A stretch of 64,000 bases of DNA, from contig NZ_JAUHHF010000009.1 in assembly GCF_030410395.1 (NCBI RefSeq), positions 1 to 64,000 of the forward strand. The letters run 5' to 3'. This document shows, in pieces, positions 18,779-27,900 of the stretch. The stretch is from Zwartia panacis (GTDB taxonomy: Bacteria > Pseudomonadota > Gammaproteobacteria > Burkholderiales > Burkholderiaceae_B). How positions within the stretch are numbered: position 1 is the first letter of the stretch; each line of letters opens with the position of its first letter. Both the position numbers and the translations under genes were made by a program. The notes under the pieces were generated by a model. That model was not told the DNA's origin and searched no databases. It worked only from the letters and a program-made list of their open reading frames with translations.

Positions 18779-19589
18779 AGGCTTTGAAGCGTGCGCGAAC
18801 CTGACCGAAAGCACCAAAATCTGCCGTCATCGCGTCGCCGGCAGAAACGGGTACGGGCACCACACACGTTCCCGTCATCACGATCTCGCCTGCCTTGAGT
18901 TGTTGACCTTGAGACAACAACTCATTGGCCAGCCAAGTCAGCCCGATGCGCGGATCACCTAGGACGTTGGCACCGGTGCCAGTCGCCACAGTCTCCTGCC
19001 CTCTTCGCACGTTGACAGTGTGTTGGCTCAAATCGATGAGACGCCAATCATCGGGCGCACGCGGTCCCAGCACTACGTGGCATGCGCAGGCAAAATCCGC
19101 GATGAGTTGCGCTTCCCCAGCCCCCACGAAATCAACATACCGCGAATTAGGGACTTCAATCGCAACGTGCAAACCGGACACACAATCCATCACTTGAGAC
19201 ATGGTCAGGGGCGCATCCTGGCGTCCAGCACCCGCAGCAAGCTCGCGACCGACATCGCGTCCCATTAAAAACGCGAACTCCGCCTCGATGACGGACATGT
19301 GATGATGGGAAAGTGACAATTCACTGTTATCGGCCAGACAACGACTCGCGGACAAACGTCCAGCCAAAGGTCCGCTCACACCAATATGTTGCTGACCCGC
19401 CTGACTCGTCGCGGCGATCTTCCATCCGAGGGCATGATCACCGGTTGCGTCAAACAAAGCGCGTTGAATCTGATAACCCTCAGCACGGGTGCTTGGACGA
19501 TGTTGGGGTGCCAAACCCTCGATGCGGGCATGGGTGTTCCAGGCAGGCAGCAGTTGCGCCACGGCCTGATTGATTTGCTCTGCTTTCAT
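18777..19589 (-). CDS. 2-keto-4-pentenoate hydratase / fumarylacetoacetate hydrolase family protein
   Basis: The 270-residue product fits the MhpD/XylJ-type hydratase family. EGYQIQRALF, GWKIAATSQAGQ, SVIEAEFAFLMGRDV (metal-binding Glu residues) and AGEIVMTGTCVVPVPVSAGD are characteristic. Such enzymes hydrate 2-hydroxy-dienoates produced after ring cleavage, or decarboxylate 4-oxalocrotonate. It is the last gene of the molybdenum-hydroxylase operon, 6 bases after the MoaD/ThiS-like gene. That suggests it acts late on a ring compound first hydroxylated by the upstream enzyme. No ring-cleavage dioxygenase gene is seen in this operon. Confidence 0.87.
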   Translation of the reverse strand: MKAEQINQAVAQLLPAWNTHARIEGLAPQHRPSTRAEGYQIQRALFDATGDHALGWKIAATSQAGQQHIGVSGPLAGRLSASRCLADNSELSLSHHHMSVIEAEFAFLMGRDVGRELAAGAGRQDAPLTMSQVMDCVSGLHVAIEVPNSRYVDFVGAGEAQLIADFACACHVVLGPRAPDDWRLIDLSQHTVNVRRGQETVATGTGANVLGDPRIGLTWLANELLSQGQQLKAGEIVMTGTCVVPVPVSAGDAMTADFGAFGQVRARFKA

Positions 19590-19595
19590 GGGGAA

Positions 19596-19889
19596 TTAAC
19601 CGCCCTCGATACGAGGAATGAAAAAAACTTCAGCACCCGCAGGAATCACCTGCGTATAAACGACTTCGTGAATGACCCCGTCAACCGCCAAGGAAGTTTC
19701 TTCCTCGAGGTGTTCACCCAGTCCAGGATAGAGACGGTCCATGGCGCTAATGACGCCACGCACCGTCCTGGCCTCAACCTCAAACTCGCGCACACCATCC
19801 GTATAGCGCCGGCTGAAACCGCCGGTCAACATGACCCGGACGGTTTGAGCTGCTGAAGATTGCGAGTCTGATTCAGACTTAGCCTGCAT
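19596..19889 (-). CDS. MoaD/ThiS-family sulfur-carrier-like protein
   Basis: This is a 97-residue beta-grasp protein. After a Ser/Gln-rich N-terminal 15 residues it has VRVMLTGGFSRRYTDGVREF and a ladder of strands ending FFIPRIEGG directly before the stop. The C-terminal Gly-Gly is the hallmark of MoaD, ThiS and other carriers that are adenylated and thiocarboxylated. The ATG at 19889 overlaps the Mo-subunit stop by 11 bases and is preferred over a longer frame that begins inside that gene. Canonical MoaD and ThiS genes normally lie with moaE or thiG; neither is here. The placement suggests a dedicated role for the neighbouring hydroxylase, which is inference. Confidence 0.82.
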   Translation of the reverse strand: MQAKSESDSQSSAAQTVRVMLTGGFSRRYTDGVREFEVEARTVRGVISAMDRLYPGLGEHLEEETSLAVDGVIHEVVYTQVIPAGAEVFFIPRIEGG

Positions 19890-22155
19890 CAATTGCCGCC
19901 AATACTTTTGGAGGGGACATCGGCAATTCAGTGAGACGTTTTCCGGTCGCACGCTGAATCGCATTGGCCACTGCCGCCATCGGTGGCACGATGTTGGCTT
20001 CGCCGACGCCTTTCACACCATAAGGGTGATTCGGGTTCGGAACCTCGACCAAGATCGCCTCGATCATCGGCAAATCAGAGGCAACCGGAATGCGGTAATC
20101 CAAGAAACCCGCATTGGCCAAACGACCTTGCTTGTCGTAGATATATTCCTCGTTGAGCGCCCAGCCAATGCCCTGCACCACACCACCATGGATCTGGCCT
20201 TCACAATATTTGGGATGAATCGCACGCCCGACGTCTTGTGCTGCAACAAAACGCAAGATTTTGACAGCGCCTGTTTCTGGATCGACTTCGACATCGCAAA
20301 ACTGTGTCGAGAAACCTGGCGCCTGTCCACCCGCATTGACGGCTGCTTCGGTCACGATCGGTCCACCTGTCACCGCGCGCTTGGCCGCGATCGCTTTGAG
20401 AGACAGGGGTTCAAAATCACCCACGCTCTTGTCAGCTGGCTTGGCGAAACCATCTTCCCACACAACACCTTTGACATCGACATCCCACATGATGGATGCG
20501 CGTAGGCGCAGCTGTTCAATGATTTTGTTACAAGCTTCGACGACAGCAAGTCCTGTCGCGTAGGTCACGCGCGAACCGCCAGTCACGTGGTTGTATCCAA
20601 TTGAAGCTGTATCGGCCACGGTTGAACGCACCGACTCGTAGGGCACCCCCAAGGTCTCGGCGGCCATCAAAGCCATCGAGGCACGTGAACCACCAACGTC
20701 CATACTGCCTGTCGCCAGAACAACAGTGCCGTCTTCGTTGATGTGAATCGAAGCCGTCGATTCGCCACCACCATTGAACCAGAAACCGGAGGCCACACCG
20801 CGCCCCTGATTTTTACCAAGTGGCTTGTTGTATTCAGGATGGTTGAGCAGCGCCTGTATTGTCTCTGCGTAGCCATCATGCGAATGCTTGGGACCCCAGG
20901 CTGTGGGAGACCCGGCTTTTACTGCGTTTTTCAAACGCAGCTTCAAAGGATCCATGCCGATTTTCTGAGCCAGCACGTCCAGCACGCTTTCAACCGCAAA
21001 GGCAGAAATCGGCGAACCTGGCGCGCGGTAAGCGGCAGACTTCGGACGATTGCACACCACATCGAAACCAACTGAGCGGACATTCGGGATGACGTAGGGT
21101 GCGAACGCGCACATCGTCGCATTCATCACCGGAGAGCCCGGGAAAGCGCCCGCCTGGAACTTGAACAAACCGTCAGCTGCCACAATCGTGCCATCTTTTT
21201 TGACGCCAATCTTGACGGTCATCGAAGCGCCCGAAGTTGGTCCGGTGGCCTTGAACACATCTTCGCGGCTCATCATGATCTTGACAGGATGGCCGGTCTT
21301 GCGGGAGAGTGCGACCGCGATGGGTTCAACGTAGACGACGGTCTTGCCACCAAAGCCGCCACCAATCTCCGCGGGATGCACGACCAAATTACCAATTTCC
21401 ATGCCCAGAAGTTTTGCCGTGTAGGCGCGCACTACAAAGTGGCCCTGACTGGATGACCACAGTTCGCACTGACCATCCGCTCCAAAGCGCGCGAGACAAG
21501 AATGGGGCTCGATGTAGCCTTGGTGGACGGGTGCAGTCTTGAAACTCATTTCAACGACTTCGTCAGCCGATGCAAACCCCGCATCGAGATCGCCTACTTT
21601 AAACTCGAGCCGCTTGGTGATGTTAGACGGCTTGGTCGGTGCGGGCTCGATACCACGCGTTATCATGTCCTCAAACAATAACGGGGCATCGGGCTTCATG
21701 GCCTCATCGACATCAATCACATGAGGCAGGATTTCATAATCGACTTCGATCAGGCTGATCGCTTCGGCAGCGATGGCAGCAGTCGTGGCAGCAACGGCCG
21801 CGATCGCGTGACCTTCGTATAAAGCCTTCTCACGCGCCAGAATATTGCGGGTCATGTGCCAGTAATTCACTGCCACACGCTCAGGACCCACGTAATCGAA
21901 AGGCTGATTCGGCAGATCCGCTGCAGTCAACACAGCTTTGACGCCAGGCAAAGCCTCAGCCTTGGAAGTGTTGATGGAACGGATGCGCGCATGCGCGTGG
22001 GGTGAGCGCAAAATCTTGGCCCACAACATCCCTGGCAAAGAATAGTCTGCGCCATACTGAGCGATGCCAGTGACCTTTGGCACGCCATCGGGTCGGATCG
22101 GACTCGTACCAACGGATTTAAAGGCTTGCTCTGTGTTTTTTGTATTCGTCAACAT
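19879..22155 (-). CDS. molybdenum hydroxylase large subunit (xanthine dehydrogenase family)
   Basis: The 758-residue catalytic subunit belongs to the xanthine oxidase family. The protein begins with the small aldehyde-oxidase-type domain (VTGIAQYGADYSLPGMLWAK) and then has cofactor motifs EIGGGFGGK, AYRAPGSP and, near the end, GVKGVGEAN with the invariant catalytic Glu. With the FAD and 2Fe-2S subunits upstream it forms a three-subunit enzyme that hydroxylates aldehydes or N-heterocycles using water, with electrons passing via FeS to FAD. The ATG at 22155 has GGAG upstream; a longer frame enters the FeS gene and is rejected. There is no signal peptide. The substrate is unknown; xanthine is only one option. 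Confidence 0.92.
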   Translation of the reverse strand: MLTNTKNTEQAFKSVGTSPIRPDGVPKVTGIAQYGADYSLPGMLWAKILRSPHAHARIRSINTSKAEALPGVKAVLTAADLPNQPFDYVGPERVAVNYWHMTRNILAREKALYEGHAIAAVAATTAAIAAEAISLIEVDYEILPHVIDVDEAMKPDAPLLFEDMITRGIEPAPTKPSNITKRLEFKVGDLDAGFASADEVVEMSFKTAPVHQGYIEPHSCLARFGADGQCELWSSSQGHFVVRAYTAKLLGMEIGNLVVHPAEIGGGFGGKTVVYVEPIAVALSRKTGHPVKIMMSREDVFKATGPTSGASMTVKIGVKKDGTIVAADGLFKFQAGAFPGSPVMNATMCAFAPYVIPNVRSVGFDVVCNRPKSAAYRAPGSPISAFAVESVLDVLAQKIGMDPLKLRLKNAVKAGSPTAWGPKHSHDGYAETIQALLNHPEYNKPLGKNQGRGVASGFWFNGGGESTASIHINEDGTVVLATGSMDVGGSRASMALMAAETLGVPYESVRSTVADTASIGYNHVTGGSRVTYATGLAVVEACNKIIEQLRLRASIMWDVDVKGVVWEDGFAKPADKSVGDFEPLSLKAIAAKRAVTGGPIVTEAAVNAGGQAPGFSTQFCDVEVDPETGAVKILRFVAAQDVGRAIHPKYCEGQIHGGVVQGIGWALNEEYIYDKQGRLANAGFLDYRIPVASDLPMIEAILVEVPNPNHPYGVKGVGEANIVPPMAAVANAIQRATGKRLTELPMSPPKVLAAIDAG

Positions 22156-22157
22156 AT

Positions 22158-22634
22158 TCAGGCTCCGCGCAATTCGCGAGCGGCATCTAGCACCGCTTCG
22201 ATGATTTTGTTGTAACCCGTGCAGCGGCAAAGATTACCGGCGAGCCAGAAGCGCACTTCTTCTTCTGTGGGATCGGGATTGCGTTCGAGCAAAGAGCGCG
22301 CAGCCACCAGAAAGCCAGGCGTACAAATACCGCATTGCAAAGCGGCATGCTCGAGAAACTTTTGCTGCAGCACATGCAGATGTTCACCGTTGGCCATGCC
22401 CTCGATTGTCTGAATGGACTTGCCCTGCGCTTCGACGCCCAGCACTAGACAGGAGCAAACCAGACGACCATCCAGAGTCACACTGCATGCTCCGCAGTCG
22501 CCAGTCCCGCAGCCTTCTTTGGTTCCCGTCATATTCAAGTCATTACGGAGCACATCAAGAAGCGATTGATTAGTCGCGCACAGAAACTCGACTGGATCAC
22601 CGTTAATGACGGTTGTTACGTGTTGCTTAGACAT
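22158..22634 (-). CDS. (2Fe-2S) ferredoxin-type subunit of molybdenum hydroxylase
   Basis: The 158-residue small subunit carries two [2Fe-2S] clusters. The N-terminal plant-ferredoxin-type cluster uses Cys residues in EGCGTGDCGACSVTL and the following VCSC. The second uses QCGICTPGF and GNLCRCTGYNK. It relays electrons from the molybdenum centre to the FAD subunit. It lies 3 bases after the FAD-subunit gene and 2 bases before the Mo-subunit gene, in the usual order for this family. Confidence 0.95.
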   Translation of the reverse strand: MSKQHVTTVINGDPVEFLCATNQSLLDVLRNDLNMTGTKEGCGTGDCGACSVTLDGRLVCSCLVLGVEAQGKSIQTIEGMANGEHLHVLQQKFLEHAALQCGICTPGFLVAARSLLERNPDPTEEEVRFWLAGNLCRCTGYNKIIEAVLDAARELRGA

Positions 22635-22637
22635 TAC

Positions 22638-23507
22638 TTAATTCCCCTTCGCTCTGCTGAGTGCTTTCTCTGCCGCACGGCGAGCCAGTACACCTGCTAA
22701 TTTGATACGAAACACTTTTGTTCCGCGCTTGTCGTCAATCGGTCTTGCCGCCGCGCTTGCAGCCGCGGCGAGCTTTGCCAGGGCAGCCTCGTCGACTTTA
22801 GTGCCGATCAAGGCCGCGGCGGCTTCAGGCACCAACAAGGCACGCTCAGCTACAGCACCCAGACTGACGCGCGCATGCGTGCAAGTGCCGCTCTCGTCGA
22901 GCGTCAAGTTCAAGCCGACACCCACAACGGCGATATCCATTTCCGACCGAGGCGTAAAACGCAAATAAGCGTCGCCAGAACGAGGTGGACGTTTGGGCAA
23001 GAAAAACGACACAATGAGCTCGCCTTTTGCGAGGGTCGTCTTGCCAGGACCCGCAGGAATTTCCTCAACCGGGACCTCACGACGACCGTTTGGCCCCACC
23101 ACTCGGGCAATCGCGCCAGCGGCTATCATCGCTGGAACTGTGTCCGCTGCAGGTGATGCATTGCATAAATTACCCGCCACTGTCGCGCGACCCCGAACCT
23201 GAATCGAGCCAACCAGATTCGCGCCATCAATGACGCCAGGCCATGTTTGCGCGAAAGCCGTGTTCTCGAGCAGCTGCATACAGGAAACTGCCGCCCCAAA
23301 ACGATAACCGCCGTCTTCAACGGCGATCGTATTCATTTCAGCAATACCCTTAACATCGAGGACCAGCTCTGGTTTCACGTTGCCATTACGCATGTGAATC
23401 ATCAGATCTGTTCCGCCGGACAGCACTTTAGCCAAACCTTGCGTGCCGGCTAACAGAGCGGCAGCAGCCTCAGCCGTTTTGGGCTGTTCAAAACGCATTT
23501 CAATCAT
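22638..23507 (-). CDS. FAD-binding subunit (subunit M) of molybdenum hydroxylase
   Basis: The 289-residue medium subunit has the CoxM/xanthine dehydrogenase FAD fold. KVLSGGTDLMIHMRNG and LVGSIQVRGRATVAGNLCNASPAAD are the usual FAD-contact loops. It accepts electrons from the FeS subunit and passes them to an external acceptor. The ATG at 23507 is chosen because GGGGA lies seven bases upstream; a frame starting at 23543 has no such site. It is the first gene of the five-gene minus-strand operon running to 18777. Confidence 0.92.
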   Translation of the reverse strand: MIEMRFEQPKTAEAAAALLAGTQGLAKVLSGGTDLMIHMRNGNVKPELVLDVKGIAEMNTIAVEDGGYRFGAAVSCMQLLENTAFAQTWPGVIDGANLVGSIQVRGRATVAGNLCNASPAADTVPAMIAAGAIARVVGPNGRREVPVEEIPAGPGKTTLAKGELIVSFFLPKRPPRSGDAYLRFTPRSEMDIAVVGVGLNLTLDESGTCTHARVSLGAVAERALLVPEAAAALIGTKVDEAALAKLAAAASAAARPIDDKRGTKVFRIKLAGVLARRAAEKALSRAKGN

Positions 23508-23649
23508 CTCGCTTCCCCGGTCATTTGTCTGAACCTTTTTCAATCATTTAGTGGACTCATTCTATTCTATCCACACTACTTTTTGTGCGGGCACTTACCC
23601 TGACAATACGCCGGGAAACCCTTGATATAAAACAGAGATGTTGCGGCGC

Positions 23650-23686
23650 AAAAAAAAATCCTGCCGACACAAAAGCCGGCAGGATT
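23650..23686 (-). terminator. rho-independent terminator of Bug gene
   Basis: A perfect ten-base-pair stem (AATCCTGCCG at 23657-23666, CGGCAGGATT at 23677-23686) with a ten-base loop is followed, on the minus strand, by a run of T. It lies 25 bases after the stop of the Bug gene and upstream of the hydroxylase operon, so the two are separate transcription units or only partly coupled. Confidence 0.85.
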
Positions 23687-23710
23687 ATTAATAAAAACAT
23701 CCGGATATGA

Positions 23711-24727
23711 TTAGCTCACAGGTTCGATTTTGATGTTGTTGCGCTTAATCACATCAATGAACTGGACTCGGCTGCTTTCGAGGTACTTCAAGAAGTCGGG
23801 ACCCTCTCGGAAGTCAACCTCAAGCGCGATACGATCGAACACTTCACGTGTTTCAGGTGCGCTCATAATCTGGCGCATGGCTTTTTCGAGCGTGTCCACC
23901 ACATTCTTCGGCAAGCCGGCAGGTCCAACCAAACCAATCCAGGCACCCAGATTAAATCCAGGAAGGTTGGCGGTGGTCGCAATCGCTGGCACGCCAGGGG
24001 TCACTGAGCTTCCTTTTTCAAGAGAAACACCAAGAGCCCTCAATCTGCCATCACGCACGAAAGGCATGGTCGCCGCAGCGGTCTCCAGGCAATAGTCGAC
24101 TCGACCAGCCAAAATATCGGAAAGTGCGGGTGATGAGCCCTTGTAAGGGACGTGAACAGCTTTCAAACCCAGAGCCGCATTGAAAGCTTCAGCAACCAAG
24201 TGTGCCGTCGCACCCGTACCAGAGGAAGCGAACGTGAACTTATCAGGGCTTGCCTTGACCAGCGCGATAAATTCTTTGATGTCCTTCGCTGGAAATTTGG
24301 GGTTTACCACCAAGACGTAAGGGGACAAGCCCGCCATGGCGATAGGAATAAAGTCCTTTTGAGTATCGTAAGGTGTTTTTTGCAACAGCGGCGCAATTGA
24401 AAACGGTCCAGCAGAACCCGCCAACAATGTGTAACCGTCAGGTGTGGACTTGGCCACACTGTCAGTGCCAATCATGCCGCCCGCGCCAGCCTTGTTGTCC
24501 GCGACGACTGTCTGGCCCAGTAATTTCGTCAATCCAGCGGCCATGGCACGACCTGCCAAATCAGTGGCTTGACCTGGAGGCCAGGGAATCACGATCTTGA
24601 TGGGCCGGTTTGGGTACGCCGCTTGGGAAAACGCTGCGGGTGACCAGCCTAGCGCGCCACCCACAAGGGAGGCACCTGCAACGCCCAACAACGAGCGACG
24701 CGTACGGTTATGTTCATTATTTTTCAT
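23711..24727 (-). CDS. Bug-family binding protein with Tat-like signal
   Basis: The 338-residue periplasmic binding protein of the Bug family has an N-terminus with [20 protein letters not shown], a twin-arginine plus moderate hydrophobic segment resembling a Tat signal. It is followed by [21 protein letters not shown]. Later [15 protein letters not shown]-like and [12 protein letters not shown] segments are typical. It sits upstream of the molybdenum-hydroxylase operon, separated by a strong terminator, and diverges from a CoA ligase gene. It may capture the compound that these enzymes degrade. TctAB is absent. Confidence 0.88.
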   Translation of the reverse strand: MKNNEHNRTRRSLLGVAGASLVGGALGWSPAAFSQAAYPNRPIKIVIPWPPGQATDLAGRAMAAGLTKLLGQTVVADNKAGAGGMIGTDSVAKSTPDGYTLLAGSAGPFSIAPLLQKTPYDTQKDFIPIAMAGLSPYVLVVNPKFPAKDIKEFIALVKASPDKFTFASSGTGATAHLVAEAFNAALGLKAVHVPYKGSSPALSDILAGRVDYCLETAAATMPFVRDGRLRALGVSLEKGSSVTPGVPAIATTANLPGFNLGAWIGLVGPAGLPKNVVDTLEKAMRQIMSAPETREVFDRIALEVDFREGPDFLKYLESSRVQFIDVIKRNNIKIEPVS

Positions 24728-24812
24728 CCTGACCCCTTTGACTAAAGTAATAACAATGCTGGATGATAACCTTGGGTATATTCAGCACACAATCAAAAAA
24801 TAACAGAGATTC
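24728..24812. promoter_or_regulatory. divergent control region, Bug gene / CoA ligase
   Basis: This 85-base gap separates two divergent starts and must hold both promoters if both genes are expressed. A TTGACT at 24738-24743 could be a rightward -35 box, but no good -10 lies at the proper spacing, so no promoter is claimed. No operator-like inverted repeat is clear. Confidence 0.3.
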
Positions 24813-26357
24813 ATGAACGCTCCTACCAGCATGCCAATTTCTTGGTCCAGCAGCCTGCAAACTTTAGCTAAAAAATTTGGTCGCGACAGTGCGGCAATTG
24901 ATGGACAGAACCAGACCTTGACCTTTACTGAGCTTAGTCTCCGGGCGCACGCTCTGGCCACGGAGTTGCTTGCGCTGGGCTATCGGCCTGGCGATCCTGT
25001 CGCCACGCTGATGCCCAACAGTGTCGATGCCGTTTGGGTGTCTTATGGCGTGCGTCTGGCGGGTGCTTGTGAAACTCCCTTGAGCTGGAGCTACACGCAA
25101 GACGAAATTGCCTGGTGCGCACAGCTTGCAAAGTTCAAACACATTATTTCCCTGAGTGCCCGCGAGCCAGACATCGCGGCACTTGGCTTTACCTTAATCG
25201 ATGCCGCCAAGATCCGCGACCGCTCGGCTCACGGCGACCCGAGTGTGCTCCCCGCCATCTCGGGCGATCTGGCAGGCCGCATTCTTTTCACCTCCGGCAC
25301 GACTGGAAAACCCAAGGGTGTCATGTATACGCATGCCGCACGCTGGCAAGGTGAACAGCTACTCAAGGCATCATTACCTTTCGTACCTCGGCGGGGCGCA
25401 CGCATCTTGCTCATGACACCCTTTGTCCATGGCTCATCCCTGCTGACCTATGCCTGGCTTGATCACGGAGGTACCATCGTTTTGCATGATGGTGTGAATA
25501 TCGAAAAAATCGCACCCTTGCTTGACACGGATTCACTCGATGCGATTTTTGCACCACCCACCGTACTCGCAAAAATCACGGGTGCTCTCGCCCCAAAACA
25601 GTATCCTGCTGTGCAATGTATTTTCACGGGCACACAGCCACTCACGCCCGCGCTCTATCAACGCGCCCACGCGATGTTTGGGCCCAAGGTCAGGATCACT
25701 TTTGGAAAATCGGAATGCGTCAATCCGATCACGATTCTGGACCGCGCAGACACGCATGCATATTTTTCTCAGTCTGAGATCCCGCCAGGCGCTTGTGTCG
25801 GCTGGCCCGCCACCGGAGTCGAAATCAAAATCGAAGCTCCGAGCTCGGAAGACGAGCCACATGGTGAAGTTTGGCTGCGTTCGCCTCACATGTCAGCGGG
25901 CCTCATCGACGCCAACGGTTTTCGAGCACACACGCCTGACGGATGGCATGACACCGGAGACCTTGGTTATGTCGATACAGCGGGTCGTCTCGTTTTAACT
26001 GGGCGTGTGGCCGATGTGATTAAAACGGGCGGCTACCGGGTTAACCCTGATGAGATCGAGGCCGAACTGGCATCGAATGCTCGATGCGGACAAATCTGTG
26101 TCACATCGCTGGTGTCCGATTATTGGGGCGAGATCATCATCGCAGTGGCTGAACATGCTCAGCCAGGTTGGCAAGAGGAATGCGAGCGTCTCGTCTCGGG
26201 CATGTCCAAACACAAACGCCCTCGACTCTATGTCGGTGCGGCCTCGCTTCCTCGCAATCCGCAAGGAAAAATCAGCCGCCGCCAGGTCAGCAAGATGGTG
26301 TTGGAATCTCACGTGCTGACCGACGGCCCCTACCCCTCACTCTCGACCAAGCCCTAA
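24813..26357 (+). CDS. AMP-forming acyl/aryl-CoA synthetase
   Basis: The 514-residue ANL-family ligase activates a carboxylic acid as an adenylate and then transfers it to CoA (or another thiol). Core motifs are present: ILFTSGTTGKPKGVMYTH (P-loop), WHDTGDLGYVD, GRVADVIKTGGYRVNPDEIE (hinge) and PRNPQGKISRRQVSK with the adenylation Lys. The acid substrate cannot be read from sequence. The gene diverges from the Bug gene and may belong with the molybdenum-hydroxylase pathway. Its stop overlaps that of the convergent M81 gene by four bases. Confidence 0.9.
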   Translation: MNAPTSMPISWSSSLQTLAKKFGRDSAAIDGQNQTLTFTELSLRAHALATELLALGYRPGDPVATLMPNSVDAVWVSYGVRLAGACETPLSWSYTQDEIAWCAQLAKFKHIISLSAREPDIAALGFTLIDAAKIRDRSAHGDPSVLPAISGDLAGRILFTSGTTGKPKGVMYTHAARWQGEQLLKASLPFVPRRGARILLMTPFVHGSSLLTYAWLDHGGTIVLHDGVNIEKIAPLLDTDSLDAIFAPPTVLAKITGALAPKQYPAVQCIFTGTQPLTPALYQRAHAMFGPKVRITFGKSECVNPITILDRADTHAYFSQSEIPPGACVGWPATGVEIKIEAPSSEDEPHGEVWLRSPHMSAGLIDANGFRAHTPDGWHDTGDLGYVDTAGRLVLTGRVADVIKTGGYRVNPDEIEAELASNARCGQICVTSLVSDYWGEIIIAVAEHAQPGWQEECERLVSGMSKHKRPRLYVGAASLPRNPQGKISRRQVSKMVLESHVLTDGPYPSLSTKP

Positions 26358-27880
26358 GCCCACGCTGGCTCGGTCCATGTCGCATCGGGATCAATTGGAA
26401 AGACAGGCCTGGGCAAGCGTTTGAAATCAACGTTCTTGAGATTCGGCGTGGTCAGCCCGGGACTATCCACATCGAAAATTTGCGATTCAGGAAAGAACTC
26501 GTCAAAGCCCGCTCTGTAATGCCCCCGACTCTTAACAATCAAGATGCGCACTTTCGAGATATCGATCCCGTGCATTTCAAGCATGGCAGGGTCGCACAGC
26601 TGTCGCCGCAGACTGCCCACCACGACGCGTGTGCCTGTATCGACTAGCTCGATCAGCGCGGAAGGTCCAAGCGAAAACTTTTTCCCACGCAAAATACCTC
26701 TGCGCCCTAAACCCTCTCCATCGGTGAGCTTGAGGACTTTAGCTCGCGCGCGATAACGCTTGGAAAACTGACTTTCAGTCGCATTGAAGACGGCGTCAAA
26801 AACACCCCCCTCGCCCGCCGCATGCGCCTGCTGCGCGAGTTCCGGATCGATAAAAACACCCAGTAAAACACCAGGGATCTTGGCATCGTTGAAAGCGGCG
26901 AGCATCCATGATGTGTTGCCTCGCCCGCCGCCGCCCGGGTTATCCGCGACATCCGCGAACAACAGAGGAATTTTTGTCGCTTGAGCTTTCCGTATCGCCT
27001 CGGGAATCTCGAGCATATCCGGAACATAACGTGCGCGATCCGCCCATGCTGCACGCGCGAGCTTGATTGCGCATCGCTGAGCAGCCGCCAAATCACCTCG
27101 GGAAGTCACTGAAATCGTAATGCCGCATTTAGGCAGATCCGAAAAGACAAACCCTGCCGATACAGAAACATTGGCTATCGGTCCTTCGGCAGGCGATTGC
27201 ATCATCGCAGTGCCCATCTTGACTAGATCAGCGTAAGGTCCTCGCGCTGTCAGCAAAGTCACAGATGGCGGAGTGATCGGCATACGTATGAATGCCTTTT
27301 TTGTTTTCATGCCGTTGAACATTTCAACCAACAAGTCCGCCGCCTCGGCCGCACGCTCTCTCTGATCGACGTGAGGATTGGTGCGGTAACTGATCAGCGC
27401 ATCGAGCGCATCGACCGTACGCTCAGACACATTGCAGTGCAAATCGTGTGTCGCCACGACAGGCACGTCAGGTCCCACGATGGCACGAATCATGCTCATC
27501 ATGTCCCCCTCGGTATCGTCCAAATGCTCGGCGCTTGAAGCACCATGATTAGCGATGTACACCGCGTCAACGGGCAACGCGGCGCGCAGACTGTTTTCAA
27601 GCTTTTGCATGAATTCAGTCCACACTTCACGCACGACGGGTCCCCCGGGAGGTGCACCGATCACAATGGTCGGTGCGGGAGTCCATGGACCATGCTCATC
27701 CATGCGCGCATAAAAGCCCGTGACCTCGGCAGGCAAATTACTGACTTGCCGAGCCAGCTCCGTAATAATGGCACCTTCGTGCCAACAGGATTTTTCAAAA
27801 TCCTCCCGTGTAGAAACCGGTGAGAAGCTATTGGCCTCCAGCGCAAAACCTGTGATCGCGATTTTGGGGTTCTTTTTCAT
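26354..27880 (-). CDS. M81 family (MlrC-type) metallopeptidase
   Basis: The 508-residue protein fits the MlrC/M81 family, named after the zinc enzyme that completes microcystin breakdown in Sphingomonas. Visible family segments are KIAITGFALEANSFSP at the start, ATHDLHCNVSERTVDALD and YRTNPHVDQRERA holding likely metal ligands, and FADVADNPGGGGRGNTSWML. No signal peptide is seen, so it works in the cytoplasm. It is the last gene of the peptide ABC transporter operon, 20 bases after the binding-protein gene. That fits uptake followed by hydrolysis of an unusual peptide or amide. Microcystin itself should not be assumed. Confidence 0.88.
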   Translation of the reverse strand: MKKNPKIAITGFALEANSFSPVSTREDFEKSCWHEGAIITELARQVSNLPAEVTGFYARMDEHGPWTPAPTIVIGAPPGGPVVREVWTEFMQKLENSLRAALPVDAVYIANHGASSAEHLDDTEGDMMSMIRAIVGPDVPVVATHDLHCNVSERTVDALDALISYRTNPHVDQRERAAEAADLLVEMFNGMKTKKAFIRMPITPPSVTLLTARGPYADLVKMGTAMMQSPAEGPIANVSVSAGFVFSDLPKCGITISVTSRGDLAAAQRCAIKLARAAWADRARYVPDMLEIPEAIRKAQATKIPLLFADVADNPGGGGRGNTSWMLAAFNDAKIPGVLLGVFIDPELAQQAHAAGEGGVFDAVFNATESQFSKRYRARAKVLKLTDGEGLGRRGILRGKKFSLGPSALIELVDTGTRVVVGSLRRQLCDPAMLEMHGIDISKVRILIVKSRGHYRAGFDEFFPESQIFDVDSPGLTTPNLKNVDFKRLPRPVFPIDPDATWTEPAWA

Positions 27881-27900
27881 CCTCAGTGCGACTCCGTGGA

